A stretch of 44,500 nucleotides of DNA from an uncultured Oscillospiraceae bacterium. Its GTDB lineage: Bacteria > Bacillota > Clostridia > Oscillospirales > Acutalibacteraceae. A program made the translations under genes and the position numbers. Within the stretch, counting starts at the first letter, position 1. Each line of letters starts with the position of its first letter. The notes under the pieces are model-generated. The model worked only from the letters and a program-made list of their open reading frames with translations. It ran no database searches and had not been told where the DNA came from. Where the stretch lies: NCBI GenBank assembly GCA_900543215.1, contig UQQR01000013.1:1-44500 (forward strand), in the 5' to 3' direction. Positions 34,291 to 42,912 of this stretch are shown here, in pieces.

Positions 34291-35024
34291 TGGATAATGA
34301 TTTGCTTGAGGCAAGACTGCGCGACACTGCGGAAATTTGTGAAAGAACATCAAGACCTAAGTTTTTAGGCTTTCTGACCCGTGACGAAAGGGCGGCGGCA
34401 GAGCATATTTTAAAAAGCACTGACTGTCACACCGAATATTTCGGCGGATATGAGGGAGCGGAAAGGGTGTTTTTGGGCTGTTTTCCGTATGAGTCTTCAA
34501 AATACAGCTTCCCTGTAACTGCGATTACCTTTTGTTTCAGAAAAAACGATGCGCTCTCCCATAGGGATTTTTTAGGCGCGCTTATGTCGCTCGGCATAGG
34601 GCGTGAAACCGTGGGGGATATATTGACAGAACCCGGCAGGGCGGTTGTGTTTGTCGCCGATGAAATAAAAAAGTTTGTTGTTACGCAGATAGGCAAAATA
34701 GGCAATGTGGGCGTAACCGTTGAAGAAGGGTACGACCTACCGCTCCCGGAGGGCGACAGATTGGCTGAATTTTCGGCGACAGCGGCGTCTGACAGATTGG
34801 ATTGCGTAGTTGCCGCTGTTTGCGGAATTTCAAGGGCAAAGGCTTGCGAGAAAATAGAAAACGGTGCGGTAACGGTCAATTCCGCGCCTGCCTTAAAGCA
34901 GACCAAAACCGTTTGCGGCGGCGATGTAATTTCGGTCAGGGGTAGCGGAAGATTTATTTTGGACTCCCTTGAGGACAGGACTAAAAAGAACAGATTAATA
35001 ATAAAATATAAAAGATATGTTTAG
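34290..35024 (+). CDS. ylmH: YlmH-type S4-domain RNA-binding protein
   Basis: 244 residues; the start overlaps the sepF stop. The N-terminal YlmH domain (TRDERAAAEHIL, FGGYEGAERVFLGCFP) is followed by an S4 RNA-binding domain (ASDRLDCVVAAVCGISRAKA, then GGDVISVRGSGRF). Relatives act in rescue of stalled ribosomes and lie in division clusters. Length is normal. Confidence 0.92.
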   Translation: MDNDLLEARLRDTAEICERTSRPKFLGFLTRDERAAAEHILKSTDCHTEYFGGYEGAERVFLGCFPYESSKYSFPVTAITFCFRKNDALSHRDFLGALMSLGIGRETVGDILTEPGRAVVFVADEIKKFVVTQIGKIGNVGVTVEEGYDLPLPEGDRLAEFSATAASDRLDCVVAAVCGISRAKACEKIENGAVTVNSAPALKQTKTVCGGDVISVRGSGRFILDSLEDRTKKNRLIIKYKRYV

Positions 35025-35035
35025 GAGGAATTAAA

Positions 35036-35797
35036 ATGCTGTCAGCTACTGAAATAAGAAATGTAAAATTCACCAAGGCTATGGGCGGTTATAAGCAGGA
35101 GGAAGTCGATGTTTTGCTCGACAGAATAGAAACCGACTATAACCAATTCGATCGTGTTATTAAGGAATACAAGGCGAAAATCGAGTCGATGAACGCTGAA
35201 ATGGAAAGCCTTAAAAATTCCCAGAACAGTATTCAGAATGTGCTTTTAAGCGCGCAGAAGCTTGCCGACCAGATAGTTGATGAGGCAAAGCAGAAGAGCG
35301 CCGAAATTATCAACAACGCTCAGTCAAATATAGAGGTTATTACCGCAAGGGAAAAGGAGCTTGCGACTGCCTTTGACATAAAGGCAAACGAACGCAAGGC
35401 AAAGCTTGAAAAAGAACTTGCGGATATGGTGAAAACCGCGGAAATTAAGGCGGACAGCATAAAGGCGGCGTCTGAGGACAGCGTTGCAAGACAGCAGATG
35501 CTTTACGATAAAGTTAAAATGGAAATGTCGGCCTTTAAAGCGGCGGTTTCCGCAAAGTATAAGGAGCATCTTGAGATGCTCAGAGCCTTGCCCGATACGG
35601 CTCCTATGGACCCGAAACATATGGCTGAGGTCATCTCCGCCGCGGTTGATAAGGCGCCCTCTGCCGAGAGCTTTATTGAAAACGCCGAGGTCAAGAACAA
35701 TGTCAAGACCGAGGTTAAACCGGAGCCTGCGGAAGAGAAGCCTGCCGACGAGGGCTTTAAGGTTGCGGACGAACCCGAGGAACAGGAAGAAGAATAA
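35036..35797 (+). CDS. divIVA: DivIVA-domain protein
   Basis: 253 residues; TAGGAGG upstream of the ATG. The N-terminus (LSATEIRNVKFTKAMGGYKQEEVDVLLD split by charged turns) is the DivIVA lipid-binding start. A long coiled coil (about 40-170) and an acidic Glu/Pro tail follow. It localises to curved membranes at poles and septa and organises division. The next gene begins 16 bases after the stop. Confidence 0.93.
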   Translation: MLSATEIRNVKFTKAMGGYKQEEVDVLLDRIETDYNQFDRVIKEYKAKIESMNAEMESLKNSQNSIQNVLLSAQKLADQIVDEAKQKSAEIINNAQSNIEVITAREKELATAFDIKANERKAKLEKELADMVKTAEIKADSIKAASEDSVARQQMLYDKVKMEMSAFKAAVSAKYKEHLEMLRALPDTAPMDPKHMAEVISAAVDKAPSAESFIENAEVKNNVKTEVKPEPAEEKPADEGFKVADEPEEQEEE

Positions 35798-35812
35798 ACC
35801 GGAGGTGTCGGT

Positions 35813-36298
35813 TTGGTTATATATATAGCCGCGGTTTTAAGCGGTCTTGCGGTTTTGGGACTTGACCAGTATACAAAATATCTCGTTTCAACTAATTTTG
35901 TTTTAGGAGAAACACGAGCGTTTATTAACGGTTTTATTGAGCTTAGTTATATTCATAATACGGGCGCCGCTTGGGGTATGCTTTCGGGTAAGAGGTATAT
36001 ACTTATTGCGGTTACGCTTGCTGTAATGGCAGTGTGCATAGCGCTGTTTGTAAAATACGCTAAGGGAAGCCGTCTTATGCTCTGGGCGCTGACGCTTGTG
36101 CTGTCGGGCGGCGTAGGCAATATGGTTGACCGTGTATTCAGGGACGGAAAGGTTGTGGATTTCTTGCATTTCGAATTTTTCCCGTCCTTTCCCGTGTTTA
36201 ACATTGCGGACTGTGCAATAGTGGTGGGAGCGGTGCTTTTGGCGCTTTACTTCATTATAGATATTGCCGCCGAGAAAAAGGAAAAAACCGATGAATAA
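35813..36298 (+). CDS. lspA: Lipoprotein signal peptidase
   Basis: 161 residues; TTG 35813 with CCGGAGGTG upstream. Four transmembrane segments and the two catalytic aspartates, one in GGVGNMVDRV and one in FNIADCAI, are present, with NTGAAWGM between the first segments. It cleaves prolipoprotein signals, such as that of the binding protein at 7025. It overlaps the next gene by 8 bases. Confidence 0.95.
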   Translation: MVIYIAAVLSGLAVLGLDQYTKYLVSTNFVLGETRAFINGFIELSYIHNTGAAWGMLSGKRYILIAVTLAVMAVCIALFVKYAKGSRLMLWALTLVLSGGVGNMVDRVFRDGKVVDFLHFEFFPSFPVFNIADCAIVVGAVLLALYFIIDIAAEKKEKTDE

Positions 36299-37193
36299 TA
36301 TCGAGACAGTTTGCGAGACCGACGGTGAGACTCGAATAGATGTCTTTGCCGCGGGAGCCGCGGGCGTTACCCGTTCAAGGGCGGCGGCGCTCGTTTCTGA
36401 GGGGCTTGTGTCGGTAAACGGCAAAACGGTCTCCAAAAGCTGTAAGGTAAAAAAGGGCGATACGGTTTCAATAACCGTGTCCGACCCTAAGGAATACGAT
36501 ATTGTTCCCGAAAATATACCGCTTGATATAGCTTATGAGGACGAAGACCTTTTGGTTGTCAATAAGCCTAAGGGTATGGTGGTTCATCCGGCGGCGGGGA
36601 ATTACAGCGGAACGCTCGTAAACGCCCTTATGTTTCATTGCGGAAGCAGTCTTTCGGGTATTAACGGGGTTATGCGTCCCGGTATAGTACACCGTATAGA
36701 TAAAAATACAAGCGGACTTTTAATGGTGGCTAAAAACGATCTGGCGCATACGGGTCTTGCCGCTCAGATAAAGGCGCACTCGTTTATGCGTGAGTACGAG
36801 GCGGTCGTGTACGGCAATATCAAGGACGATGAGGGCACGGTGAGCGCCCCGATCGGCAGACATCCGATAAAACGCAAGCAAATGGCGGTAGTAAACAGCG
36901 GCAGAGAAGCCGTTACGCGTTACAAGGTGATAGAACGGTTTGACGGTTTTACGCATATAGGAGTAAGACTTGAAACGGGCAGAACCCATCAGATAAGGGT
37001 TCATATGGCTTATATTGGCCACCCCGTTGCGGGGGACGAGGTGTACGGCCCAAAAAAGGTTATAACCGAGCTTGGCGGACAGTGTCTGCACGCTAAAAAA
37101 ATCGGTTTTATACATCCTCGGACGGGTGAATATATGGAGTTTGATTCTCCGCTGCCCGATTATTTTAAAAAATTTTTGCAAAGGTTGAAATGA
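36291..37193 (+). CDS. RluD-like 23S rRNA pseudouridine synthase
   Basis: 300 residues from ATG 36291; the longer frame upstream lies inside lspA. An N-terminal S4 domain (TRSRAAALVSEGLVSVNGK) is followed by the pseudouridine synthase domain with the catalytic Asp in GIVHRIDKNTSGL and the motif LETGRTHQIRVH. RluD-type enzymes modify large-subunit rRNA. The next gene starts two bases after the stop. Confidence 0.93.
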   Translation: MNNIETVCETDGETRIDVFAAGAAGVTRSRAAALVSEGLVSVNGKTVSKSCKVKKGDTVSITVSDPKEYDIVPENIPLDIAYEDEDLLVVNKPKGMVVHPAAGNYSGTLVNALMFHCGSSLSGINGVMRPGIVHRIDKNTSGLLMVAKNDLAHTGLAAQIKAHSFMREYEAVVYGNIKDDEGTVSAPIGRHPIKRKQMAVVNSGREAVTRYKVIERFDGFTHIGVRLETGRTHQIRVHMAYIGHPVAGDEVYGPKKVITELGGQCLHAKKIGFIHPRTGEYMEFDSPLPDYFKKFLQRLK

Positions 37194-37194
37194 A

Positions 37195-38031
37195 ATGGGT
37201 CTCTTTTCCGGTTGCCTTTTGGCGTGCGATATTGACGGAACACTGCTTGTAAACGGAATTATCAATCCCCGTAATATAGAAAAGATAGAGTATTTTATGA
37301 ACGAGGGCGGCAACTTTTCACTTTCAACCGGAAGAACCGTAGGAGCTGTGGGACCCGTGTTAAGCAAGCTTAAAAGGGTTTCACCGTCCATAGTGTCCAA
37401 CGGCTGTATGATATACGATTATGAAAACAAAAAGGTTCTGGACGAGCTTTATGTGCCGAAAAGCGATTATTTTATAGTGAAAAAGGTCCTTGATATGGGA
37501 CTTAATGTAGGCATAGAGGTACATTCGGGCGATAAGGTTCTCACCGTCTTCAGAAATGCGGAGACAGATATACACCAAGAGTACGAATGGCTTGAAAGCA
37601 TTACCGTAAGCTTTGAGGAAGCGTCCCGTTACAGGTGGAATAAGGTAGTAATGATGTTCGAGAAAGAGGAAGCTCTCATTGCGGTCAAGAAAATGATTGC
37701 GGGCGAGGAAACCCAAGCTTCATTTGTTGATACCTCTGCGGTAATCGCAGGAAAAAGGCGGAGGTATTACGAGCAGTTCCCAAAAGGCGTTTCAAAGGCT
37801 TCCGCACTTGATAAGCTTACTAAAATACTTAATATTAAAAAAGGCGGTCTTTTCGCGATAGGCGATTATTATAATGACCTTGAAATGATAAAAAAAGCAG
37901 ATATCAGCGCTGTTCCGGCAGGCACACCGAGGGATATTGAAATATATGCCGACTATATTGCGTGCCGCTGTGAGGACGGTGCGGTAGCTGATTTTATAGA
38001 CTATCTGTCAAAAAAGAAAGGAATGATTTGA
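37195..38031 (+). CDS. HAD-superfamily (Cof-type) phosphatase
   Basis: 278 residues. Motif I ACDIDGTLL contains the nucleophilic Asp, motif II is FSLSTGRT, motif III is around KGVSKASAL and motif IV is FAIGDYYNDLEM. A C2-type cap lies between. It is a cytoplasmic phosphatase for sugar or nucleotide phosphates of undetermined specificity. It overlaps the transketolase start by one base. Confidence 0.9.
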   Translation: MGLFSGCLLACDIDGTLLVNGIINPRNIEKIEYFMNEGGNFSLSTGRTVGAVGPVLSKLKRVSPSIVSNGCMIYDYENKKVLDELYVPKSDYFIVKKVLDMGLNVGIEVHSGDKVLTVFRNAETDIHQEYEWLESITVSFEEASRYRWNKVVMMFEKEEALIAVKKMIAGEETQASFVDTSAVIAGKRRRYYEQFPKGVSKASALDKLTKILNIKKGGLFAIGDYYNDLEMIKKADISAVPAGTPRDIEIYADYIACRCEDGAVADFIDYLSKKKGMI

Positions 38032-38873
38032 TGGACACTGCGGAAAAAAAACAACTTGAAATAACCGCTTGCAAGATCAGGATGGGAATTATAGAGGGGG
38101 TACACAGCGCAAAATCGGGACATCCGGGCGGTTCGCTCTCAATAGCCGAAATACTTACCTATCTGTATTTCAAGGCTATGAATATAGACCCCGAAAACCC
38201 GAAGAAGGCTGACAGAGACCGCTTTGTGCTCTCAAAGGGACATGCCGCTCCGGCGCTCTATTCCGCTCTCGCATACAGAGGTTATTTCGATCCTGAGCTT
38301 CTTAAAACCCTCCGCCATATAGGCAGTATATTGCAGGGACATCCCGATATGAAGCATATTCCCGGCGTTGATATGTCAACCGGCTCACTCGGTCAGGGTA
38401 TCTCCGCCGCAGTCGGTATGGCGCTTTCCGCTAAGCATTTCGGAGATAATTATAAGGTCTACGCTGTTTTGGGCGACGGCGAAATCGAGGAAGGTCAGGT
38501 TTGGGAGGCGGCTATGTTTGCCGGTAACAAAAACCTTTCAAATCTCACCGCTTTTATAGATTATAACAATCTTCAGATTGACGGAACGATTGAAGAAGTA
38601 AACTCCGCCGCTCCCATCGATAAAAAATTCGAAGCGTTCAAGTGGCATACTATCGCAATAGACGGCAATGATTTTGATCAGATAGAAGCCGCTCTTAAAG
38701 AAGCAGAGACCGTAGATAAGCCGGTTGCGATAATCGCGAAGACGGTTAAGGGCAAGGGCGTTTCGTATATGGAAAACGCGGTGAACTGGCACGGCGCCGC
38801 ACCGAACGACGAATTGTACGAACAGGCAATGAAAGAGCTTGACGAAGCCTTAGCGGCGCTTATTAAGGAGTGA
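38031..38873 (+). CDS. Transketolase, N-terminal subunit
   Basis: 280 residues; ATG 38031 with AAAGGA upstream is preferred over the TTG one codon earlier. GHPGGSLSIAE, the thiamine-diphosphate site GDGEIEEGQVWEA with Mg-binding Asn further on and SKGHAAPALYS mark the first half of transketolase. Split genes are usual in Clostridia. The partner follows 5 bases later. Together they move two-carbon units in the pentose phosphate pathway. Confidence 0.95.
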   Translation: MDTAEKKQLEITACKIRMGIIEGVHSAKSGHPGGSLSIAEILTYLYFKAMNIDPENPKKADRDRFVLSKGHAAPALYSALAYRGYFDPELLKTLRHIGSILQGHPDMKHIPGVDMSTGSLGQGISAAVGMALSAKHFGDNYKVYAVLGDGEIEEGQVWEAAMFAGNKNLSNLTAFIDYNNLQIDGTIEEVNSAAPIDKKFEAFKWHTIAIDGNDFDQIEAALKEAETVDKPVAIIAKTVKGKGVSYMENAVNWHGAAPNDELYEQAMKELDEALAALIKE

Positions 38874-38878
38874 GTAAA

Positions 38879-39829
38879 ATGGCAGAGATAAAAAATGTAG
38901 CAACCCGTGTAGGCTATGGCGAGGCGCTTGTTGAGCTTGGAAAAGAAAGAGACGATTTCTTGGTCCTTGACGCCGATCTTGCGGCGGCAACACAGACCGG
39001 AATGTTTAAAAAAGCTTTTCCCGAAAGATTTTACGACTGTGGTATCGCGGAAGCAAATATGATGTCGATAGCGGCAGGCATTGCGGCTACCGGTAAAAAG
39101 GTAATTTGCAGTTCTTTTGCGATGTTTGCGGCAGGCAGAGCCTTTGAGCAGGTGAGGAACTCTATCGGTTATCCGCACCTTAATGTAATAATAGGCGCAA
39201 CGCACGCAGGTATATCCGTCGGTGAGGACGGCGCTACCCACCAGTGCTGTGAGGATATAGCGCTTATGCGTACAATACCGGGAATGACAATTATCAATCC
39301 GGCAGACGCAACAGAGGCTAAAAAGGCAGTAAAGGCGGCTATGGAGCTTGACGGACCCGTTTATATGCGCTTCGGCAGACTTGCCGTACCGGTTATTTTC
39401 GGAGACGATTATAACTTTGAGGTAGGTAAGGGCGTTCAGCTTAAGGACGGCAACGATGTTACCGTTATAGCCACCGGTCTTATGGTAAACGAGGCTCTCG
39501 AGGCTTACGAGCTTCTTAAGAAGGACGGTATCAATGCCCGAATTATCAATATGCATACAATAAAACCGCTTGATAAGGAAATTATCTTTAAAGCGGCAAA
39601 GGAAACGGGCGCAATAGTTACCGCCGAAGAACATTCGGTTATCGGTGGACTCGGAAGCGCGGTAAGCGAGACCGTGTGCGAGGAATATCCCGTTCCCGTT
39701 GTAAAGCTCGGTGTGTACGATACCTTCGGTCATTCGGGACCTGCCGTAAAACTGCTTGACGAGTTCGGATTGCGTGCCGTTAATATCGCTGAGAAAGCTA
39801 AAAAGGCTATTGAATTAAAGAATAAATAA
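38879..39829 (+). CDS. Transketolase, C-terminal subunit
   Basis: 316 residues; ATG 38879 with AAGGAG upstream (the GTG at 38870 sits too close to that site). Motifs are LDADLAAATQTG, the catalytic Glu in GIAEANMMSIAAGIA, and the C-terminal domain with HSVIGGLGSAVSE. It completes the split enzyme with the gene upstream. A terminator follows at 39836. Confidence 0.95.
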   Translation: MAEIKNVATRVGYGEALVELGKERDDFLVLDADLAAATQTGMFKKAFPERFYDCGIAEANMMSIAAGIAATGKKVICSSFAMFAAGRAFEQVRNSIGYPHLNVIIGATHAGISVGEDGATHQCCEDIALMRTIPGMTIINPADATEAKKAVKAAMELDGPVYMRFGRLAVPVIFGDDYNFEVGKGVQLKDGNDVTVIATGLMVNEALEAYELLKKDGINARIINMHTIKPLDKEIIFKAAKETGAIVTAEEHSVIGGLGSAVSETVCEEYPVPVVKLGVYDTFGHSGPAVKLLDEFGLRAVNIAEKAKKAIELKNK

Positions 39830-39835
39830 GCTTTT

Positions 39836-39864
39836 AAGGGGACGGGAAACCGCCCCCTTATTTT
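39836..39864 (+). terminator. Terminator of the housekeeping block, bidirectional
   Basis: AAGGGG and CGG pair with CCG and CCCCTT around GAAA, with ATTTTA after it. On the other strand it ends the small gene whose stop lies at 39858. Confidence 0.75.
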
Positions 39865-40070
39865 AATATGATTTTAAAGTTGTTTAAATAGTTTTCTGTG
39901 TGCTGTTCCGCCATATCGCGGAGCAACTTTTCGCATTTTTTAAGCTCGGCTTCGGAAAACTCGTTTTCAAATTCTTTATTTTTAAATTCGTATGCCTTTA
40001 AAAGCAAGTACAAATTTTTAAGCTCCTCAAGCGACCAACAGATTTCATCGAAATTTTCTTCATATAACAT
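39858..40070 (-). CDS. 70-residue helical protein, divergent from XRE regulator
   Basis: ATG 40070 follows AAGAGGTG on the minus strand; the longer frame to 40121 would cross the promoter. The protein is acidic and helical (WSLEELKNLYLLLKAYEF, then ELKKCEKLLRDMAEQH) with no motif that I recognise. It is transcribed divergently from the XRE gene at 40172 from a promoter whose spacer contains an inverted repeat, so it is probably controlled by that regulator. A role as a regulator's partner or a toxin-antitoxin-like pair is possible but unsupported. Confidence 0.6.
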   Translation of the reverse strand: MLYEENFDEICWSLEELKNLYLLLKAYEFKNKEFENEFSEAELKKCEKLLRDMAEQHTENYLNNFKIILK

Positions 40071-40092
40071 AATTAACACCTCTTTTCCAATA

Positions 40093-40121
40093 ATTATATT
40101 CCACATATGGAATATTGTCAA
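40093..40121 (-). promoter_or_regulatory. Promoter with operator inside the spacer
   Basis: On the minus strand a perfect TTGACA (40116-40121) and TATAAT (40093-40098) are 17 bases apart. The inverted repeat TATTCCA-N4-TGGAATA (40097-40114) fills the spacer and touches the -10. On the plus strand an extended -10, TGGTATAAT (40140-40148), serves the XRE gene. Confidence 0.7.
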
Positions 40122-40171
40122 TAGTTCATTTGTGAAATATGGTATAATCCCGAAAAAGGAGATGTTATATC

Positions 40172-40393
40172 ATGGATTATATGCAAAGATTAAAGGAATT
40201 GAGGGTAGACCGAGATTTGTACCAAAAGGATATAGCCAAGCTGCTTAACACAACTCAGGCCTATTATTCGCAATATGAGAGCAGGAAAAGACCCCTGCCC
40301 ATTGAACATTTGATAACGCTCTGCAACTTCTACAAGGTTTCCGCAGACTATATTTTAGGTATTGAAAAGGGCTTTGAATATCCGGAGAGATAA
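40172..40393 (+). CDS. Small XRE-family repressor
   Basis: 73 residues; AAAGGAGATG precedes the ATG. It is nearly all helix-turn-helix: LRVDRDLYQKDIAKLLNTT, then YYSQYESRKRPLP, then FYKVSADYILG. It is a Cro/CI-type repressor that probably binds the inverted repeat in the shared intergenic region and controls both itself and the divergent small gene. Confidence 0.85.
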   Translation: MDYMQRLKELRVDRDLYQKDIAKLLNTTQAYYSQYESRKRPLPIEHLITLCNFYKVSADYILGIEKGFEYPER

Positions 40394-40552
40394 AAGTCCT
40401 TTAATCATATTTAACACTTCGCAAAAGACAACATAATATATTACTGAGCACCGAAAAATTATTTGATTAATTAACAGCAATAAAGGCAAAAATATAATTA
40501 GCCTGACGGACAAAAACGTCACTCATAAATATTTGCGGAGTGTGAAACAGTA

Positions 40553-40906
40553 ATGAATATTAAGCGAGGAGAAATATATTATGCCGATTTAAGTCCGGTT
40601 GTAGGTTCCGAGCAGGGCGGCGTCCGTCCCGTACTTATAATTCAGAATGATGTCGGCAATAAATACAGTCCCACGGTTATCGCCGCCGCAATAACCAGCC
40701 AACGGGACAAGACAAAGCTGCCCACGCATATTTCGGTCAATGCCGACGGCTGTGGGCTTGCAAAGGACTCAATAGTCCTGCTTGAACAGGTAAGAACGAT
40801 CGACAAACAGCGCCTTAAGGAAAAAATGGGAACGCTTGATACAGGCTCTATGGGGCTTGTGGATAAGGCGCTTTCGGTAAGCTTCGGGCTCGGCAGTACT
40901 ATGTAA
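40553..40906 (+). CDS. MazF/PemK-family endoribonuclease toxin, solitary
   Basis: 117 residues. It has RGEIYYADLSPVVGSEQGGVRPVLII at the start and VLLEQVRTIDKQRL near the end, the hallmarks of MazF/NdoA. These proteins cut mRNA at short sequences. The gene normally follows an antitoxin gene, but 40394-40552 holds no open frame that looks like a ribbon-helix-helix antitoxin. Its ribosome site (GCGGAG) is 12-13 bases from the ATG, somewhat far. It lies tail to tail with sigG, with a terminator between. In related Clostridia MazF genes also occur alone. It may be controlled by an antitoxin elsewhere. Confidence 0.88.
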   Translation: MNIKRGEIYYADLSPVVGSEQGGVRPVLIIQNDVGNKYSPTVIAAAITSQRDKTKLPTHISVNADGCGLAKDSIVLLEQVRTIDKQRLKEKMGTLDTGSMGLVDKALSVSFGLGSTM

Positions 40907-40914
40907 TTAAAATA

Positions 40915-40939
40915 CGCTCACACCAAATAGGTGTGAGCG
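40915..40939 (+). terminator. Bidirectional terminator between mazF-like gene and sigG
   Basis: CGCTCACACC pairs perfectly with GGTGTGAGCG around AAATA. T-runs are weak on both sides. Confidence 0.65.
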
Positions 40940-40945
40940 CATCTT

Positions 40946-41710
40946 CTATTCTCTTATTCTTTTTAAGGCGCCCTTTTCAAGCCTTGAAACCTGCGCCTGC
41001 GATATTCCGATTTCCTCGGACACCTCCATTTGGGTCTTGCCCTGCATAAATCTAAGCGACAGTATGTGCTTTTCTCTCTCGTTAAGATTTTTTATTGATT
41101 CTTTCAGCGATATTTCGTCAAGCCAGTTGCGGTCGTCGTTATTATCACCGATTTGGTCGAGTACATATATAGTATCTCCGCCGTCCGAATAAACGGGGTC
41201 ATAAAGGGATACAGGGCTTACTATGCTTTCAAGCGCAATAACAACATCCTCAACGGGCAGGTTAAGCTCCTTTGCTATTTCGCTTACGGTAGGTTCGCTT
41301 TGCTTTTGGGCGGAGAGCTTTTCCTTTGCCTGCATTGCCTTATATGCCGTATCCTTAATGGAACGGCTCACCCTTATAGCGTTGTTGTCCCTGAGATAGC
41401 GCCGTATTTCGCCTATAATCATCGGAACGGCGTAGGTTGAAAAACGCACATTTTGCGTAATATCAAAATTGTCGATTGACTTAATAAGTCCGATACAGCC
41501 TACCTGAAATAAATCGTCGAGATTTTCACCCCTGCCCGTAAAGCGCTGGATAACGCTTAAAACCAGTCGGAGATTGCCGTTTATAAGCTCGTCTCTTGCG
41601 GTTTTGTCGCCGTTTTTTACCCTTTTTAAAAGCGCTTCCTTTTGCGCTTCTTTTAAAACAGGAAGCTTTGATGTATCTACTCCGCATATAAAAACCTTGT
41701 TATTATACAT
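40946..41710 (-). CDS. sigG: Sporulation sigma factor sigma-G
   Basis: 254 residues from ATG 41710, with GGAGGTG upstream on the minus strand; the longer frame to 41758 lacks such a site. The N-terminal signature KVFICGVDTSKLPVL is that of sigma-G. Region 2 (LRLVLSVIQRFTGRGENLDDLFQVG interrupted after the helix, then GLIKSIDNFD and RFSTYAVPMI) and region 4 (MQGKTQMEVSEEIGISQAQVSRLEKGA) are complete. It directs late forespore transcription, so the organism is likely a spore former. It stands alone here rather than beside the sigE locus. Confidence 0.93.
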   Translation of the reverse strand: MYNNKVFICGVDTSKLPVLKEAQKEALLKRVKNGDKTARDELINGNLRLVLSVIQRFTGRGENLDDLFQVGCIGLIKSIDNFDITQNVRFSTYAVPMIIGEIRRYLRDNNAIRVSRSIKDTAYKAMQAKEKLSAQKQSEPTVSEIAKELNLPVEDVVIALESIVSPVSLYDPVYSDGGDTIYVLDQIGDNNDDRNWLDEISLKESIKNLNEREKHILSLRFMQGKTQMEVSEEIGISQAQVSRLEKGALKRIRE

Positions 41711-41855
41711 ATAAGGCACCTCCGTAATTACTATTAGAATTATTACCCGGAAGCGCACGGTATAAACTCATATTAAATTTTTTGTTTCGACATATTTCAC
41801 TTGCATTCGCAATTATTAATACGGCTGGGTGAATTAGAGACTTTGGGGTTTTCTG

Positions 41856-41884
41856 TTGAAAAACATTGCACAGCAAGCTATACT
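41856..41884 (+). promoter_or_regulatory. Promoter of the ketopantoate-reductase-like unit
   Basis: TTGAAA (41856-41861) and TATACT (41879-41884) are 17 bases apart. Between it and the gene, AGTTAG and CTAACT (41947-41964) form a short inverted repeat. Confidence 0.5.
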
Positions 41885-41989
41885 GTTATCGGATAAAAAA
41901 TATTCAAATCAAATGTTGCCGCAATACGGCTTTTTAAATACTTTAAAGTTAGCTAAGACTAACTGAAATTTAAAAAGGAGCGCTAAAAT

Positions 41990-42911
41990 ATGAAAATTTT
42001 GGTATTGGGCGCCGGCGTGCTGGGCTGTAATATTGCAGACATTATGTTTCGTGCAGGAAAAGATGTAAAATTGCTCGCGCGCGGAAAATGGGCGGAGGAA
42101 ATACAAAAAAACGGCTTGAGGATAAAGAATATGTTTTCGCCCCGTGTATCGGTCAGTCGGGTTCCTGCGGTAACAGAGCTTGCGCCCGATGATATTTATG
42201 ATGTTATATTTGTTGCCGTTCGGTATACGTAATTAGAAACGGTTATTGATACCCTGAAAGCGAACAAAACCAAGAATATTGTTTTTGTGGGCAATAATGT
42301 GTGTGCGTCGGACCTTGCCGCGCTTTTGCCCCAAAAAAATGTAATGTTTGCCTTTACAAACGCGGCAGGACACAGGGAAAGCGGCCGCGTGGTTTCGGTT
42401 GACCTGCATAAGATTACAAATAGGTCAGCTGCAAGGAGCGCCGTCTAACGAAGAACTGATAGGTGAGATTTTTACGGGGACGAAGTATAAGGTTACTTAC
42501 GAGCCTAATATGGGGGATTACCTACTGTGCCATGCCGCGTTTGTAATTCCTGCGGTTTTTGCCTGTTATAAAACCGACGGCAATCTGAAAAGGGTCAAAG
42601 AGGACAATGCCTATCTGAACCGATTGATTGACGCTAATATTGAGGGCTACCGAGCTATAAGGAATACCGGACACGAAATTTTGCCGAAAGAGGACAGCGA
42701 TTTTGAGGACGCCGCTTACCGAAAGACCTGTTTCCGCTTTTTCAAGCTTATGTGCGCAACCGTTCTCGGGAAAATCTGCGTTTCCGATCACGCTATGAAC
42801 GCAGCAGACGAAATGAGTGCGCTGAACAGGGATTTTAAAAAATTCTTAGATGAAGCTAAAGCTGAATACCCTGTGTGGCAGGAGCTTAAAAGGAGTGCGG
42901 GAGGTACTTAA
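41990..42911 (+). pseudogene. Ketopantoate reductase-like (ApbA/PanE) pseudogene
   Basis: AAAAGGAGC precedes ATG 41990. The start KILVLGAGVLGCNIADIMF is an NAD(P)-binding Rossmann motif of the ApbA/PanE family. Two lesions follow. First, a TAA at 42230-42232 interrupts VRYT-LETVIDTL; one base change from CAA would give Gln. Second, near 42415-42424 the frame shifts from HKIT to GQLQGAPSNEELIGEIF, explained by one extra A in ACAAATAGG. The remaining C-terminal domain runs to the stop at 42911 with the family's helical pattern. It is therefore inactive unless these are sequencing errors. The two genes after it are intact. Confidence 0.8.
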
Positions 42912-42912
42912 A

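Noticed and set aside
38678..39733. 351-codon open frame antisense to the transketolase genes
   Set aside because: It is a shadow of two clearly conserved genes and has an incoherent His/Tyr/Cys-rich translation.
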